Shown: positions 37,028 through 45,985, counted from the first letter of the stretch. The stretch: DNA of 64,000 nt from Natrialba swarupiae (GCF_008245225.1 NZ_VTAW01000021.1:1-64000), one strand, 5' to 3'. Numbers and translations are program-made. Notes: generated by a model not told the origin, from the letters alone.

Positions 37028-39016
37028 TCAGCGACCCCGACCGCTCCCGTCGGGAACCGCCTCCGGCGTGAGTCCGCCGGTCCGTGAACCGCGCCACTCC
37101 TCGAGGGTGGCTTCGATCTCGTCTGCCGTCTCCACGATTCCGTCGGTCGTGATCCGCGTTTCTTCTCGAAGGGCGTCGCGGGCGACGCGTCCCGCGAGAT
37201 AGCGAACGTCACGGATGCTGAACCCGTCCGTCGCCTCCGCCACTGCGTCGACATCGACGGTCTCGGCGACGAACCGGTCCGGAAGTCCGTCCGTCAGGAT
37301 CGCGACGCGCGTCTCCCCGGTCGGCGGTGGCACCTCGAGTCGCTCGTCGAACGCCCCCGCGTGGAGGACGTCGACGTCGACTCGTTCGATCGCTCGCGCC
37401 GTCGCCACGACGAAAACGTCCTCTTCGAGCGTCGGCAACAGCGACTCGAGTCGGGCCGCGACGCGTGCGGTCGCCCGCGAACCGCCCGACTCCGGCGCAA
37501 GTTCGTCCACGTCGTCGAGTACCAACACGCTCGGGGCGGTCGAACGCGCGTCCTCGACGAGCTCCGCGACGCGGTCGGCCGGATCGTCGACGGACTCCCT
37601 GTGGAACCGGTCGGGGCTCACCTCGACGATCGGCCGCCCGAGTTCCGCGGCGATCGATCGCGCGAGCGAACTCTTCCCCGCGTCCGGCGGACCGTACAAC
37701 AACGCGCCGTCGACCGGATCGACGTCGTAGCGCTCGTAGCCGTCGCGATAGCGTACCGGCTGAAGTACCCGCCGCTCGAGTTCTGCAACGAGGTCGTCCA
37801 TCCCCGCCAGATCGTCGAACGCGACCGGATCGTCCGACGACCACCGGCCGAGGTCCTCGTCGAACCGGTCCTCGTACCGGTCGAGCCAGTTCGGGATGCT
37901 GGTGTCGGTCTCGTCGACGGCCTGCTGGAGGTGTGATTGCTCGACCGGCGACTCGTCGGCGATCGCGTGACGGATCGCTACCGTGGCGAGCAACGAAACG
38001 TCACTCGAGGCGTAGCCCGCGGTCGCGTCCGCGATCGCCTCGAGCGAGACGGTCTCCGAAACTGGCGCGTCCGCGAGTTCGAGCCGCAGGATCTCGAGGC
38101 GGGCCTGCCGGTCCGGCGGGGGGACCTCGATGCGCTCGTCGAACCGGCCCGACCGCAGGATGGCGTCGTCGACGTCCTCGAGGTAGTTCGTCGCCGCGAA
38201 GACGACGATCTCGGAATCGTGTTGGCTCTCGAGTTCCGTCAACAGCTGATTGACCATCTGCTGTTCGCTTACGGCCATCCGACCCGATCGGTCGCTCGCG
38301 ATCGCGTCGATCTCGTCGATGAAGACCAGACACGGCTCGCTCTCGCGGGCGGCCTCGAACACCGTCGCGACGTTGTCGGCGGCCTCGCCGACGTACTTGC
38401 TCGTGACGTCCGTCGGGGAGACCTCGACGTAGTTGTAGCCCGTTTCAGCCGCGAGCGCACTCGCGACGAACGTCTTCCCGCAACCGGGCGGCCCGTAGAA
38501 GAGAACGCCGTTGACCGCCCCGATGCCGTACCGATCGTACACCTGTTTTCGGGTCAGCGGATCGATCACCCGATCGTGGAGGGTGTCCGTGAGTTCGTCC
38601 ATCCCGCCGACGTCCGAGAAGTCGTGTCCCGGCGGCTCCGTATCGAGCTGGTCGGCCTCGAGTCCGGTGTCGTTGCCGTCCCCGCCTCGAGGCTGGCGGA
38701 CGGGGCCGTCGCCCCCGGACTGACGCGGCGTTCGAGGAGAGTCGCCGACGTATCGACCGACGAGCATCCACCCGAGCGTCGCCGTTGGCGGCGCGAAGAT
38801 GAGCGCGGGGTCGCTGGTGAGCGCGTATCCCAGCACGCCGACGACGTACGTGACTGCGAGCACCAGCCGATCGAGTTGGACGGCCGCCATCCAGGAGACC
38901 GTCCGAAGAGCGATCGCGAGGGCCCCGAACGCGAGCACGAACACCAGAAACGTACCCGCACTCGGCACGAGCGGGCTCGACGGCCCGATCTGGGCGGCGG
39001 CAGGCAAATTTATCAT
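37028..39016 (-). CDS. Membrane-anchored two-domain AAA ATPase (CDC48-like) with degenerate second domain
   Basis: 662 residues. Two hydrophobic segments lie at about 20-39 and 50-88, then a Gly/Asp linker. AAA domain 1 has Walker A GPPGCGKT (175-182), Walker B VFIDE (231-235), and the arginine-finger region RSGRFDERIEVP. Domain 2 keeps Walker A GPPDAGKS (442-449), but Walker B ends LDD (catalytic Glu replaced by D502), the sensor-1 Asn position reads VATAR, and the arginine-finger segment is HAGAFDERLEVP, with the Arg lost. So domain 1 should hydrolyse ATP while domain 2 may only bind it. It lacks the CDC48 N-domain; the membrane anchor recalls archaeal Lon/FtsH-type placement, but no protease domain is present. 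ATG 39016 is chosen over an upstream frame extension. Confidence 0.9.
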   Translation of the reverse strand: MINLPAAAQIGPSSPLVPSAGTFLVFVLAFGALAIALRTVSWMAAVQLDRLVLAVTYVVGVLGYALTSDPALIFAPPTATLGWMLVGRYVGDSPRTPRQSGGDGPVRQPRGGDGNDTGLEADQLDTEPPGHDFSDVGGMDELTDTLHDRVIDPLTRKQVYDRYGIGAVNGVLFYGPPGCGKTFVASALAAETGYNYVEVSPTDVTSKYVGEAADNVATVFEAARESEPCLVFIDEIDAIASDRSGRMAVSEQQMVNQLLTELESQHDSEIVVFAATNYLEDVDDAILRSGRFDERIEVPPPDRQARLEILRLELADAPVSETVSLEAIADATAGYASSDVSLLATVAIRHAIADESPVEQSHLQQAVDETDTSIPNWLDRYEDRFDEDLGRWSSDDPVAFDDLAGMDDLVAELERRVLQPVRYRDGYERYDVDPVDGALLYGPPDAGKSSLARSIAAELGRPIVEVSPDRFHRESVDDPADRVAELVEDARSTAPSVLVLDDVDELAPESGGSRATARVAARLESLLPTLEEDVFVVATARAIERVDVDVLHAGAFDERLEVPPPTGETRVAILTDGLPDRFVAETVDVDAVAEATDGFSIRDVRYLAGRVARDALREETRITTDGIVETADEIEATLEEWRGSRTGGLTPEAVPDGSGRGR

Positions 39017-39274
39017 TGGGACCGATATGATTTTAGTCCAACAAAACGCTTCTGATCCGTGTGGTGCGGTTTCGGGGGCCCTCACTCGAGTCGGACGACG
39101 AGCTGGCGATTCGACGGCGAGATCAACCGCTCGTCGAGTCACGCGAAAAATCGTGGCGTCTTCGCTTTCGCTCGTTGGTTCGAGGGTCTTCCCAGTGGTC
39201 CCACCCTCGTCCGCGGCAACAGGCGCTGACGGTCCTGCGAGACTCCCTTCGTTCACGGCTTCGCCGTTCGGCGT

Positions 39275-39301
39275 CGTGGTTCGAGTGTAACGAGAACCAC
39301 G
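39275..39301. terminator. Hairpin in the aspS/AAA intergenic region
   Basis: CGTGGTTC and GAACCACG form a perfect 8-base stem with an 11-base loop. There is no U-rich tail, so a terminator role is only a guess. Confidence 0.3.
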
Positions 39302-39335
39302 CACCGCTCGTCTCGCTGGCTCTCAACGTCTTCGT

Positions 39336-39371
39336 CTACGGGCTCAGACGTTGCCGGTCTCGCGGGAACAC
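39336..39371 (-). pseudogene. Displaced duplicate of the aspS 3' end
   Basis: Read on the minus strand, this 36-base segment encodes [11 protein letters not shown] followed by stop TAG, the same peptide as the last 11 residues of aspS apart from a single missing Leu after the Val. 21 bases (39350-39370 against 39436-39456) are identical. The last codons differ only synonymously: CGT/CGG, AGC/TCG, CCG/CCA. It lies 86 bases beyond the equivalent position in aspS, out of any gene. Confidence 0.75.
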
Positions 39372-39421
39372 GGTCGGAGCAAAGCTCCTCCCTGCTCCCG
39401 CTCGACGGGCCACGGCGTCGC

Positions 39422-40726
39422 CTATGGCGACAGCCGTTGCCGGTCTCGCGGGAACAACACAGCCTCTCGGATGTTCTCGAGACCGAGAATCGTCATCACG
39501 AGGCGCTCGCCGCCGAGCCCGAATCCGGCGTGGGGCGGCATGCCGTACTTGAACATCTTCGTGTAGTACTCGAACTGGTCGGGGTCGAGTCCCTGCTGCT
39601 CGAAGCCCTCGATCAGGTTCTCGTGTCGGTGTTCGCGCTTGCCACCCGAGACCAGTTCCATCCGTGGATGCATCAGGTCGAAGCCGGTCGAAAGCTGTTC
39701 GTCGTCGTCGTGGTCCTGGATGTAGAAGGGTTTGATCTCGCTGGGCCAGTCGGTGATGAAGTAGTGACCGCCGACGTCGTCGCCCAGCGCCTTCTCTCCC
39801 TCCGTCGGGAGGTCGTCGCCCCAGACGAGTTGCTCGTCGAGTTCGCCCGTCGCGTTGATGCGCTCGATGGCCTCCTCGTATGAGAGCCGGGGGAACTCGC
39901 CCTCGGGTACCTCGAATTCCTCTTCGAGGCCGAGCGCCTCGAGTTCTGCCTCGCAGTTCTCGGCGATCGCCTCGTAGCCGGCTGTGACGATCCCTTCGGC
40001 GACGTCCATCGCGTCGTGTTCGTCACAGAACGCGCCCTCGAAGTCGATCGAGGTCGCCTCGTTCAGGTGTCGCGGCGTGTTGTGCTCTTCCGCGCGGAAG
40101 ATCGGGCCGATCTCGAAGACCCGCTCGACGTTCGAGCCCGCGATCAGCTGTTTGAACAGCTGTGGCGACTGGTTCATGAAGGCCTCCTCGCCGAAGTACG
40201 TGATCGGGAACAGTTCGGTGCCGCCCTCGGTGCCGGTGGCGACGATCTTCGGCGTCGTGATCTCCGTACAGCGGAACTCGCGGAACTGTTCGCGAACCGC
40301 ACGCAGGAGTTCGGCGCGAATCTCGAAGACCGCCTGTACCTCCTCCTTCCGGAGGTCGAGCGTCCGGTTGTCGAGCCGGGTCGAGATCTCGGCGTCGACT
40401 TTCCCCGAGGGATCGAGGGGCAGTTCGGGGTCGGCCGCGGAGACGACCTCGACCGACGCCGGCGTGACCTCGACGCCCGTCGGCGCGCGCGGCTCCTCCT
40501 CGACTGCACCCGACACCGAGACGACGCTCTCTCGAGAGACGCCCAGACCGGTCTCGACGAGGTCCTCGTCCATCTCGTCTTTCTCGAATTTGATCTGGAT
40601 CTTGCCGGTCGTATCCCGGAGAATCAGGAAGGCGATGCCGCCGAGATCGCGGATCTCGTGGACCCAGCCGGCGACGGTGACGTCGTCACCTGGCTCGGCG
40701 TCTGCCGTGTAGGTTCTATCCTGCAT
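39422..40726 (-). CDS. aspS: Aspartate--tRNA ligase (archaeal type)
   Basis: Class II synthetase. The N-terminal OB-fold ([20 protein letters not shown]) binds the anticodon; motif 2 is [19 protein letters not shown], and motif 3 [22 protein letters not shown] leads to the usual end [10 protein letters not shown]. 434 residues, normal for archaeal AspRS, which in some archaea also charges tRNA-Asn. The final codons are duplicated downstream. Confidence 0.95.
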   Translation of the reverse strand: MQDRTYTADAEPGDDVTVAGWVHEIRDLGGIAFLILRDTTGKIQIKFEKDEMDEDLVETGLGVSRESVVSVSGAVEEEPRAPTGVEVTPASVEVVSAADPELPLDPSGKVDAEISTRLDNRTLDLRKEEVQAVFEIRAELLRAVREQFREFRCTEITTPKIVATGTEGGTELFPITYFGEEAFMNQSPQLFKQLIAGSNVERVFEIGPIFRAEEHNTPRHLNEATSIDFEGAFCDEHDAMDVAEGIVTAGYEAIAENCEAELEALGLEEEFEVPEGEFPRLSYEEAIERINATGELDEQLVWGDDLPTEGEKALGDDVGGHYFITDWPSEIKPFYIQDHDDDEQLSTGFDLMHPRMELVSGGKREHRHENLIEGFEQQGLDPDQFEYYTKMFKYGMPPHAGFGLGGERLVMTILGLENIREAVLFPRDRQRLSP

Positions 40727-40780
40727 ACAACCCGGTTCTCGTAGCCGAAACTTAAGCGCAACCGTTCGGACTCGTCGCGT

Positions 40781-41152
40781 TCAGTACGGCGTCACCGAAG
40801 CGTTCGTTCGTCGGAACTCGGAAACGTTGCGTGTTACGACGGTCTTGTTGGCTTCGATTGCTGTCGCTGCGATCATCGCGTCAACCGCTCCAATCGCTCG
40901 GCCCTCTCGTTGGAGTCGACGGTGTTCGGTGTTTGCACGCCTCGCCTCTGGCAATCCGTACGGTAGGACGTCTATTCGGTCGACGATCGATTCGAATCGG
41001 TCGCGGTTCGATCCCTCGATCCCACGCCCAACTTCCGTCACCGTGAGCGTCGCCACGGACGCGTCTCGCCAGTCGAACTCCTCCAGCTTCGCGACTGCAC
41101 CGGCGTCTTCGGCGAAGAGATCGATAAAGAAACAACTGTCCAGGAGGACCAT
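40781..41152 (-). CDS. vapC: PIN-domain ribonuclease toxin (VapC-like)
   Basis: 123 residues. The acidic metal-binding residues of the PIN fold are in place: D5 in LLDSCFFIDL, E40 in TVTEVGRG, D91 in GAVDAMIAATA, and TRNVSEF (Asn109) at the C-terminus. VapC toxins cleave RNA, often tRNA. The gene begins directly at the antitoxin stop, typical of type II pairs. Confidence 0.9.
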   Translation of the reverse strand: MVLLDSCFFIDLFAEDAGAVAKLEEFDWRDASVATLTVTEVGRGIEGSNRDRFESIVDRIDVLPYGLPEARRANTEHRRLQREGRAIGAVDAMIAATAIEANKTVVTRNVSEFRRTNASVTPY

Positions 41153-41419
41153 CTACGCCCTCCTATCCTCGTTGTCCTCTTCTCGAGTCGAATCCGTATC
41201 CCCGAACCGCGAGCCGATGTCGTCTCGAAACTCGGCTGACTCGCGACGGACGCACTCGAGTTCATCGTCGTCGACGAGCCCGATCAGCTCGCGAAGCGGG
41301 TTCTCCTCGTCGTCGACGAGCAATCGATCCACGACATCGCTGAAGCTCTCACCGTCGCGCTTCTCCCGGTGAAGCCGCCGATACGTTTCGTCGCGAAGGC
41401 TGATCGTCTTACTCCCCAT
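41153..41419 (-). CDS. vapB: VapB-like antitoxin
   Basis: 88 residues, basic at the N-terminus (SKTISLRDETYRRLHREKRDGESFSDVVDRLL), a ribbon-helix-helix-type DNA-binding pattern, then an acidic C-terminal half that should bind and neutralise the PIN toxin. It precedes the toxin with no gap, which is the standard order, and likely autoregulates the pair. An AT-rich stretch upstream (41420-41460) is the probable promoter. Confidence 0.85.
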   Translation of the reverse strand: MGSKTISLRDETYRRLHREKRDGESFSDVVDRLLVDDEENPLRELIGLVDDDELECVRRESAEFRDDIGSRFGDTDSTREEDNEDRRA

Positions 41420-41557
41420 CTGTGTATCTGTATATGTGGTTCTGTGTATATGTGTATTATGTCAAACTCTCGTGTAATGCCGGCTCGTTCGGGAAACGGA
41501 TACCCGGCCGCGTCGTCACCCGAATTTTTCTCCACCCCGTGAGTACCACCCCGGCAC

Positions 41558-42034
41558 ATGGATCCGATCAACGAGGACGACCTCGAGTGGACCGAGTACG
41601 ACCGCGGCGAATCGAGATTCAGGCGAAAACAGCTCTCGGAGGCCGCCGACGCCGACGATCTCGGCTGTAGCCTCTACGAACTCCCGCCGGGCGAACGGTC
41701 CTGGCCCTACCACTACCACACGGGAAACGACGAGGCGGTCTTCGTCCTGGACGGCGAGGGCGTACTCCGATGTGAAGACGGGGAGACGTCACTCGAGGCG
41801 GGCGACTTCGTGGCGTTTCCGACCGCCGAGGAGGGTGCTCACCAGATCGTCAACGACGGCGACGCACCCTTGCGATACCTGATGGTGTCGACGATGAACG
41901 AGCCCGACATCACGGTCTACCCCGAGATGGACAAGATCGGCGTCTACGCCGGCTCCCCGCCGGGCGGTCGGGACGAGCGAACGGTCTCGGGGTACTACCG
42001 GACCGACGACGACGTCGACTACTGGGAGGAGTGA
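41558..42034 (+). CDS. Cupin-domain protein
   Basis: 158 residues. The cupin motif 1 region reads WPYHYHTGNDEAVFVLDGEG and motif 2 contains LEAGDFVAFP...AHQIVN, giving the usual His/Glu metal ligands. Such small cupins include sugar isomerases and dioxygenase-like proteins; no specific function can be assigned. The stop codon TGA (42032-42034) is the first three bases of a palindromic element. Confidence 0.9.
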   Translation: MDPINEDDLEWTEYDRGESRFRRKQLSEAADADDLGCSLYELPPGERSWPYHYHTGNDEAVFVLDGEGVLRCEDGETSLEAGDFVAFPTAEEGAHQIVNDGDAPLRYLMVSTMNEPDITVYPEMDKIGVYAGSPPGGRDERTVSGYYRTDDDVDYWEE

Positions 42035-42117
42035 TACGGATTACTGTCGCGATGTACCGGTGAAACCGCCGTCTGGGTCGCGGTCTCACCGGAACTGATC
42101 TACAGTAAACCATATGA
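42032..42117. repeat. Best-preserved TGATACGG palindromic element
   Basis: 86 bases with two 38-base arms (42032-42069 and 42080-42117) and a 10-base loop. The left arm starts TGATACGGATTACTGTCGCG and ends GTGAAACCGC; the right arm in reverse complement starts TCATATGGTTTACTGTAGAT and ends GTGAGACCGC. The first three bases are the stop codon of the cupin gene. No protein and no target-site duplication were recognised. Confidence 0.85.
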
Positions 42118-42154
42118 GTTCCTCCGGAGTTCGGCCCAAGAGGACGAGATTCCG

Positions 42155-43510
42155 TCAGCGCTCGTAAACCGTCATCGGAATCGGGTGTTTCGGCCGCGCA
42201 GTGATCGTCGCCCGCAGATCGAGGTCGGTTCCGGGAACGAGTTCGAGATGATACCGCTGGTAGACGGTCGCGAGAATGAGCCGCGCCTCGAGCATCGCGA
42301 AGCGGTCGCCGATACACCGACGTGGGCCGGCGGCGAACGGGAAGTACGCCAGTTTCGGCAGGTCGGCTTCCATCTCGTCGGTCCAGCGCTCCGGACGGAA
42401 CGCCAGCGGGTCGTCGTACCACCGTGGATCGCGGTGGACGACCCACTGGTGCATCCTGACTGTCGACCCAGGACGAACCTCGTAGCCGGCGATCACGTCG
42501 GGTTTGACCGGCTCGCGGATGATCCCTGGCACCGGCGGGTAGAGTCGCATCGACTCTTTGACCACGCGCTCGGTGTAGGTGAGTTCCGACAGGTCGTCCA
42601 TCGTCGGCAGTCGTCCGTCGAGTACCTCCTCCAGTTCCGTGACCAGTCGCTCCTCGACGTGCGGGTTCTTCGCGAGCGCGTAGAACGTCAGCGTCAGCGA
42701 GAGCGCGGTCGTCTCGTGGCCGGCCAGAAGCAGCGTCACGACCTCGTCGCGGATCTGTTCGGGCGACATCGGCGCGGCATTCCCTTCTGCGGCGTTCGAC
42801 CCGCCCTCGAGCAGTTTCGAGATGACGTCGTTTTCGGTCGGGTTCGCCCGCCGCTCCTCGATCAGCGCGTAAACCACCTCGTCGAGCCGTTCGCGGGCGC
42901 GCCGAATCCGCAGTCGGGCGGGCGTCGGAACCGACGGCGGGAGGACGAAGTGGGCGAGACTCTCCGTGGCCGCCATGAACTCCTCGAGTGCCGAGCCGAC
43001 CGCGTGGACGTGCTCGTCGACGTCCGCCCCGAAGAGCGCGCGGGCGACGATCTTTAGAGTTACCTCCATCATGTCCTCGTGGACGTCCCGGGTCTGGCCC
43101 GCCTTCCACGTCTCGAGGGCCTCGTCGGTGAACTCGGTCATCATCTCGGCGTACTCGCGGATCCGGTCCGGGTGGAACGCGGGCTGGATCAGGTGGCGGT
43201 TGCGCCGCCAGACCGCACCCTCGCTGTTCAGAATTCCGTTGCCGGTGATCGGTCGGAGGACGTTCTGGAACCGATCTCCCTTCACGTAGCGTTCGTTTCG
43301 CTGGACGAGAACCTGTTCGATGTACTCGGGGTGGTTGAGCTGGTAGATCGGACCGCCGGGATCTTCCCAGTATGCCAGGTCGCCGTACTCCTGGGCCGTC
43401 CGCGTCATGAACTCGTAGGGCTCGCGGAGGAACGCGAGCTGGTTGCCGAGAACCGGCAGTCCGTCGGGACCCGGTGGCTGGCCGTCCACGAGGGGTTCGC
43501 CGTCGCTCAT
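42155..43510 (-). CDS. Cytochrome P450
   Basis: 451 residues from ATG 43510 (MSDGEPLVDGQPPGP). The I-helix oxygen-binding motif is AGHETT, the K-helix ESMR, and the heme loop FAAGPRRCIG with the Cys ligand at residue 399. It resembles the halophilic CYP174-like group, but the class is not certain. A start at 43555 is possible and would add a hydrophobic leader. It is divergent from an HTH-10 regulator at 43739, which may control it. No ferredoxin reductase is adjacent. Confidence 0.95.
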   Translation of the reverse strand: MSDGEPLVDGQPPGPDGLPVLGNQLAFLREPYEFMTRTAQEYGDLAYWEDPGGPIYQLNHPEYIEQVLVQRNERYVKGDRFQNVLRPITGNGILNSEGAVWRRNRHLIQPAFHPDRIREYAEMMTEFTDEALETWKAGQTRDVHEDMMEVTLKIVARALFGADVDEHVHAVGSALEEFMAATESLAHFVLPPSVPTPARLRIRRARERLDEVVYALIEERRANPTENDVISKLLEGGSNAAEGNAAPMSPEQIRDEVVTLLLAGHETTALSLTLTFYALAKNPHVEERLVTELEEVLDGRLPTMDDLSELTYTERVVKESMRLYPPVPGIIREPVKPDVIAGYEVRPGSTVRMHQWVVHRDPRWYDDPLAFRPERWTDEMEADLPKLAYFPFAAGPRRCIGDRFAMLEARLILATVYQRYHLELVPGTDLDLRATITARPKHPIPMTVYER

Positions 43511-43738
43511 GCTCGAGTAGAGCACAGCCAGCACCCTCCATCTGTACCCGATCATACGAGGCATATTTATGTTTGACAGTGGACGTCTCTGCATGGCTCT
43601 CGTCTCGGCGCTCGAGCGGTCTCCGATCGGTCGCTCGCCCGCGTGGTTGCCCGTCGTATCTCGGCCCAACCGAGCGTTCCCCGTGTCTCGACCGGATCGA
43701 TCACTCGCCGCTCTCGTTCGAACCGCTGGTGGTCGACC

Positions 43739-44404
43739 GTGAGAGTCGCGACGGTCGTACTGACGTGGACGGCGGGGGAGTTCCACGAGGTCGACGACGC
43801 GTTCGCGCGCAGCGAAGCGGTCTCTCTCGAGTCGATTCGCCACCTGGACCCGATCCACGACCGGCTGTGTACCGAACTGCTCGAGCTTCGCGGCGATCTC
43901 GAGGCGGCTCGGACACTGCTCGCGGCGGTTCCCGACGTCCTCGAGTTCGACGTGGCGGGGGCGAACGGTCGCGGCATCGCCTCCGTCCAGTACCGGACTG
44001 CCGGCCGGATGACCGATCTGCTGGCGATCCTTCGCGAACACGAGATCGTCGTCGACTGGCCGATGACGTTCGTCGGAGCCGAGGGCCACGACCGCGCCCT
44101 CGAGATCCGCGTCCTCGGGACGAGTCGCGCGATCCAGCGTGCTGCGGCCGATCTCCCCGACGGCGTCGACCTCGACCTCCAGCGGCTGAGCGGATACGAA
44201 CCCGACGCGACACGGTTCTCGCCGTCGCTGACCGACCGCCAGCGGGAGCTATTCGACCACGCGTTCGAGGAGGGATACTACGAAATTCCACGGGAGACGA
44301 CCCACCGCGAACTCGCCGAGCAGTTCGACATCTCGGCGGGAACGGTCGGGGAGCACCTCCAGCGGATCGAAGGGAAGCTGGCGGCGTCGTACCGACGCGG
44401 CTGA
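43739..44404 (+). CDS. HTH-10 domain transcriptional regulator
   Basis: 221 residues from GTG 43739, which gives a clean first strand (VRVATVVLTW). The C-terminal HTH-10 domain starts SLTDRQRELFDHAFEEGYYEIPRETTH and has the recognition segment FDISAGTVGEHLQRIE. The N-terminal 150 residues are a sensor-like domain. It is divergent from P450 and precedes the Sir2 gene by 75 bases. Confidence 0.88.
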   Translation: MRVATVVLTWTAGEFHEVDDAFARSEAVSLESIRHLDPIHDRLCTELLELRGDLEAARTLLAAVPDVLEFDVAGANGRGIASVQYRTAGRMTDLLAILREHEIVVDWPMTFVGAEGHDRALEIRVLGTSRAIQRAAADLPDGVDLDLQRLSGYEPDATRFSPSLTDRQRELFDHAFEEGYYEIPRETTHRELAEQFDISAGTVGEHLQRIEGKLAASYRRG

Positions 44405-44479
44405 CGAGGGCCGTTGTCCCGACGTCCCGATCGCTACGTCCACCTCCGTGTTTTTACCGACTGCCGCCCACGCTCCGGT

Positions 44480-45259
44480 ATGGACGAGACGAGTCTCGAG
44501 CGACTCGCAACCGACCTCCGACCGGCGGACTCGGCAGTCGCGCTGACCGGCGCCGGCATCTCCGCTCCGTCGGGGGTTCCGACGTTTCGCGGCGACGACG
44601 GCGTCTGGGACCGATTCGACCAGGGACAGTTCACCTACGGCCGATTTCAGCGCGACTCCGAAGGGTTCTGGGCGGACCGCGTCGAACTCCAGCGAGAACT
44701 GTTCGGCGGGAACTACGAGCCAAACGCCGCCCACGAGGCGCTCGCCGCGCTCGGACGACGTGGCCCACTCGAGGCGATCTGTACGCAAAACACCGACGGA
44801 CTCCACGGCGAGACACTCGAGTCGACCGACGCCGAGAGCGATCCGGCGATCCTCGAACTGCACGGTAACGCCCGACGCGTTCGGTGTGTCGACTGTGGGA
44901 ACCGCCGCGACGCCGATCCGATCTTCGAGCGGGCCGAAGACGGCGAGTTACCGCCGCGGTGTGAGTGCGGTGGCGCGTTCAAACCCGATGTCGTCCTCTT
45001 CGGCGAGCAGCTCCCGGCTGCCGTCATCCAGCGCGCCAAGTCCCGTGCACGCGAGTCCGACGTCTTCCTCGCGATCGGCTCGTCGCTCGTCGTCGAACCC
45101 GCCGCCTCGCTCCCGCGGCTCGCGGCCGACGCCGGCGCGACGGTGGTAATCGTCAATCTCGAGTCGACTCCTTGCGATGGCGTCGCAGACATCGTGTTCC
45201 GCGAGGACGTGACGCAGGTACTCCCCCGACTCCGTGAGCTGGTCGAATCCGTCGATTAA
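44480..45259 (+). CDS. NAD-dependent protein deacylase, Sir2 family
   Basis: 259 residues from ATG 44480. NAD-binding segments GAGISAPSGVPTFRG, QNTDGLH, ELHGN with the catalytic His, and AIGSSLVVEPAASLP are all present. Zinc ligands are CVDC and CECGG. In haloarchaea Sir2 deacetylates chromatin-associated or metabolic proteins; its substrate is unknown here. Same strand as the HTH-10 gene upstream, so they may be co-transcribed. Confidence 0.93.
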   Translation: MDETSLERLATDLRPADSAVALTGAGISAPSGVPTFRGDDGVWDRFDQGQFTYGRFQRDSEGFWADRVELQRELFGGNYEPNAAHEALAALGRRGPLEAICTQNTDGLHGETLESTDAESDPAILELHGNARRVRCVDCGNRRDADPIFERAEDGELPPRCECGGAFKPDVVLFGEQLPAAVIQRAKSRARESDVFLAIGSSLVVEPAASLPRLAADAGATVVIVNLESTPCDGVADIVFREDVTQVLPRLRELVESVD

Positions 45260-45337
45260 CTCGTTCCAGCCTTCGAGTCGCCTCGAGAGGAGCCGGTACT
45301 CTCAGCCGGAATCGGTACAGGCTCGGCTCGCGGATCG

Positions 45338-45985
45338 CTACAGCACGTGTTCGTCGATCAGTCGCGCCTGTCCTCGCCGCAGTCGCTCGCTGACGGCCTG
45401 CGTGGAGATGTCGAGCATCTCGGCGATCGTCGCGAGGTCCGTCTCTCGCGGCACGTCGAAGAACCCGCGCTCGTACGCGAGAACGATCGCCTCTCGCTGT
45501 GACTCGGTGAGCGCGTTCGGCTCATCAGCACGACGAGCCGCCTCACCGTTGGCGAGTCGATGGAGTTCGAACTCGACGCCCTCGCTCTCCAGAAACGTGT
45601 GGTACTCCGCGAACGATTCGCGGTCCGGAAACCGCATCTCGACTTCCCACCGGCCCTCGGATCCGAGACAGTCGAGTAACTCACCGCCGGCCGCCACCCA
45701 CTGACGGTAGGCCGAAATCACGTCAGAGTCGCTCCGTCGAATTCGGTAGAGCGTTTGGTCGCCGCTGTAGACGAATCGATCGAACTCGTCGACCGTCTCG
45801 TCGTCGTCCAGTTTCCGTTCGAGACGGTCTCGATCGTGATATCGCGTCCAGCAAAAGAGGATCGGACGATCCGGGTTCAACGCGTACTGTCGCTCGAGTT
45901 CGACCGTGAGCGACGGCAACGCCTCGAGCGTCGGTCCGAGGACCAGCGAGGGGGAGGCCGCTTCGAACTCCGCGAGCAGACTCAT
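45338..45985 (-). CDS. HTH-10 domain transcriptional regulator
   Basis: 215 residues from ATG 45985. The C-terminal HTH-10 domain contains LTESQREAIVLAYERGFFDVPRETDLATIAE and the recognition segment LDISTQAVSERL. The N-terminal part is a sensor-like domain. It converges with Sir2. Third HTH-10 regulator in the window. Confidence 0.88.
   Translation of the reverse strand: MSLLAEFEAASPSLVLGPTLEALPSLTVELERQYALNPDRPILFCWTRYHDRDRLERKLDDDETVDEFDRFVYSGDQTLYRIRRSDSDVISAYRQWVAAGGELLDCLGSEGRWEVEMRFPDRESFAEYHTFLESEGVEFELHRLANGEAARRADEPNALTESQREAIVLAYERGFFDVPRETDLATIAEMLDISTQAVSERLRRGQARLIDEHVL

Larger units (their letters stand above)
39017..39421. other. Intergenic region between AAA gene and aspS
   Basis: Contains the promoter side of the AAA gene, a perfect 8-base stem CGTGGTTC (39275-39282)/GAACCACG (39294-39301), and a displaced duplicate of the aspS 3' end (39336-39371, described separately). 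Open frames crossing it have no protein-like content. Confidence 0.5.

Noticed and set aside
36963-37097. Longer start for pantoate kinase
   Set aside because: The TATATAAT box at 36985-36992 and conserved N-terminus favour ATG 36962.
39165-39295. GGTTCGAGG and GGTTCGAGT look like tRNA T-loops
   Set aside because: No acceptor stem, anticodon loop or CC end can be built around them.
39061-39552. Plus-strand frame in the aspS/AAA intergenic region
   Set aside because: Ser/Arg-rich and overlaps aspS antisense; the real content is the duplicated aspS end on the minus strand.
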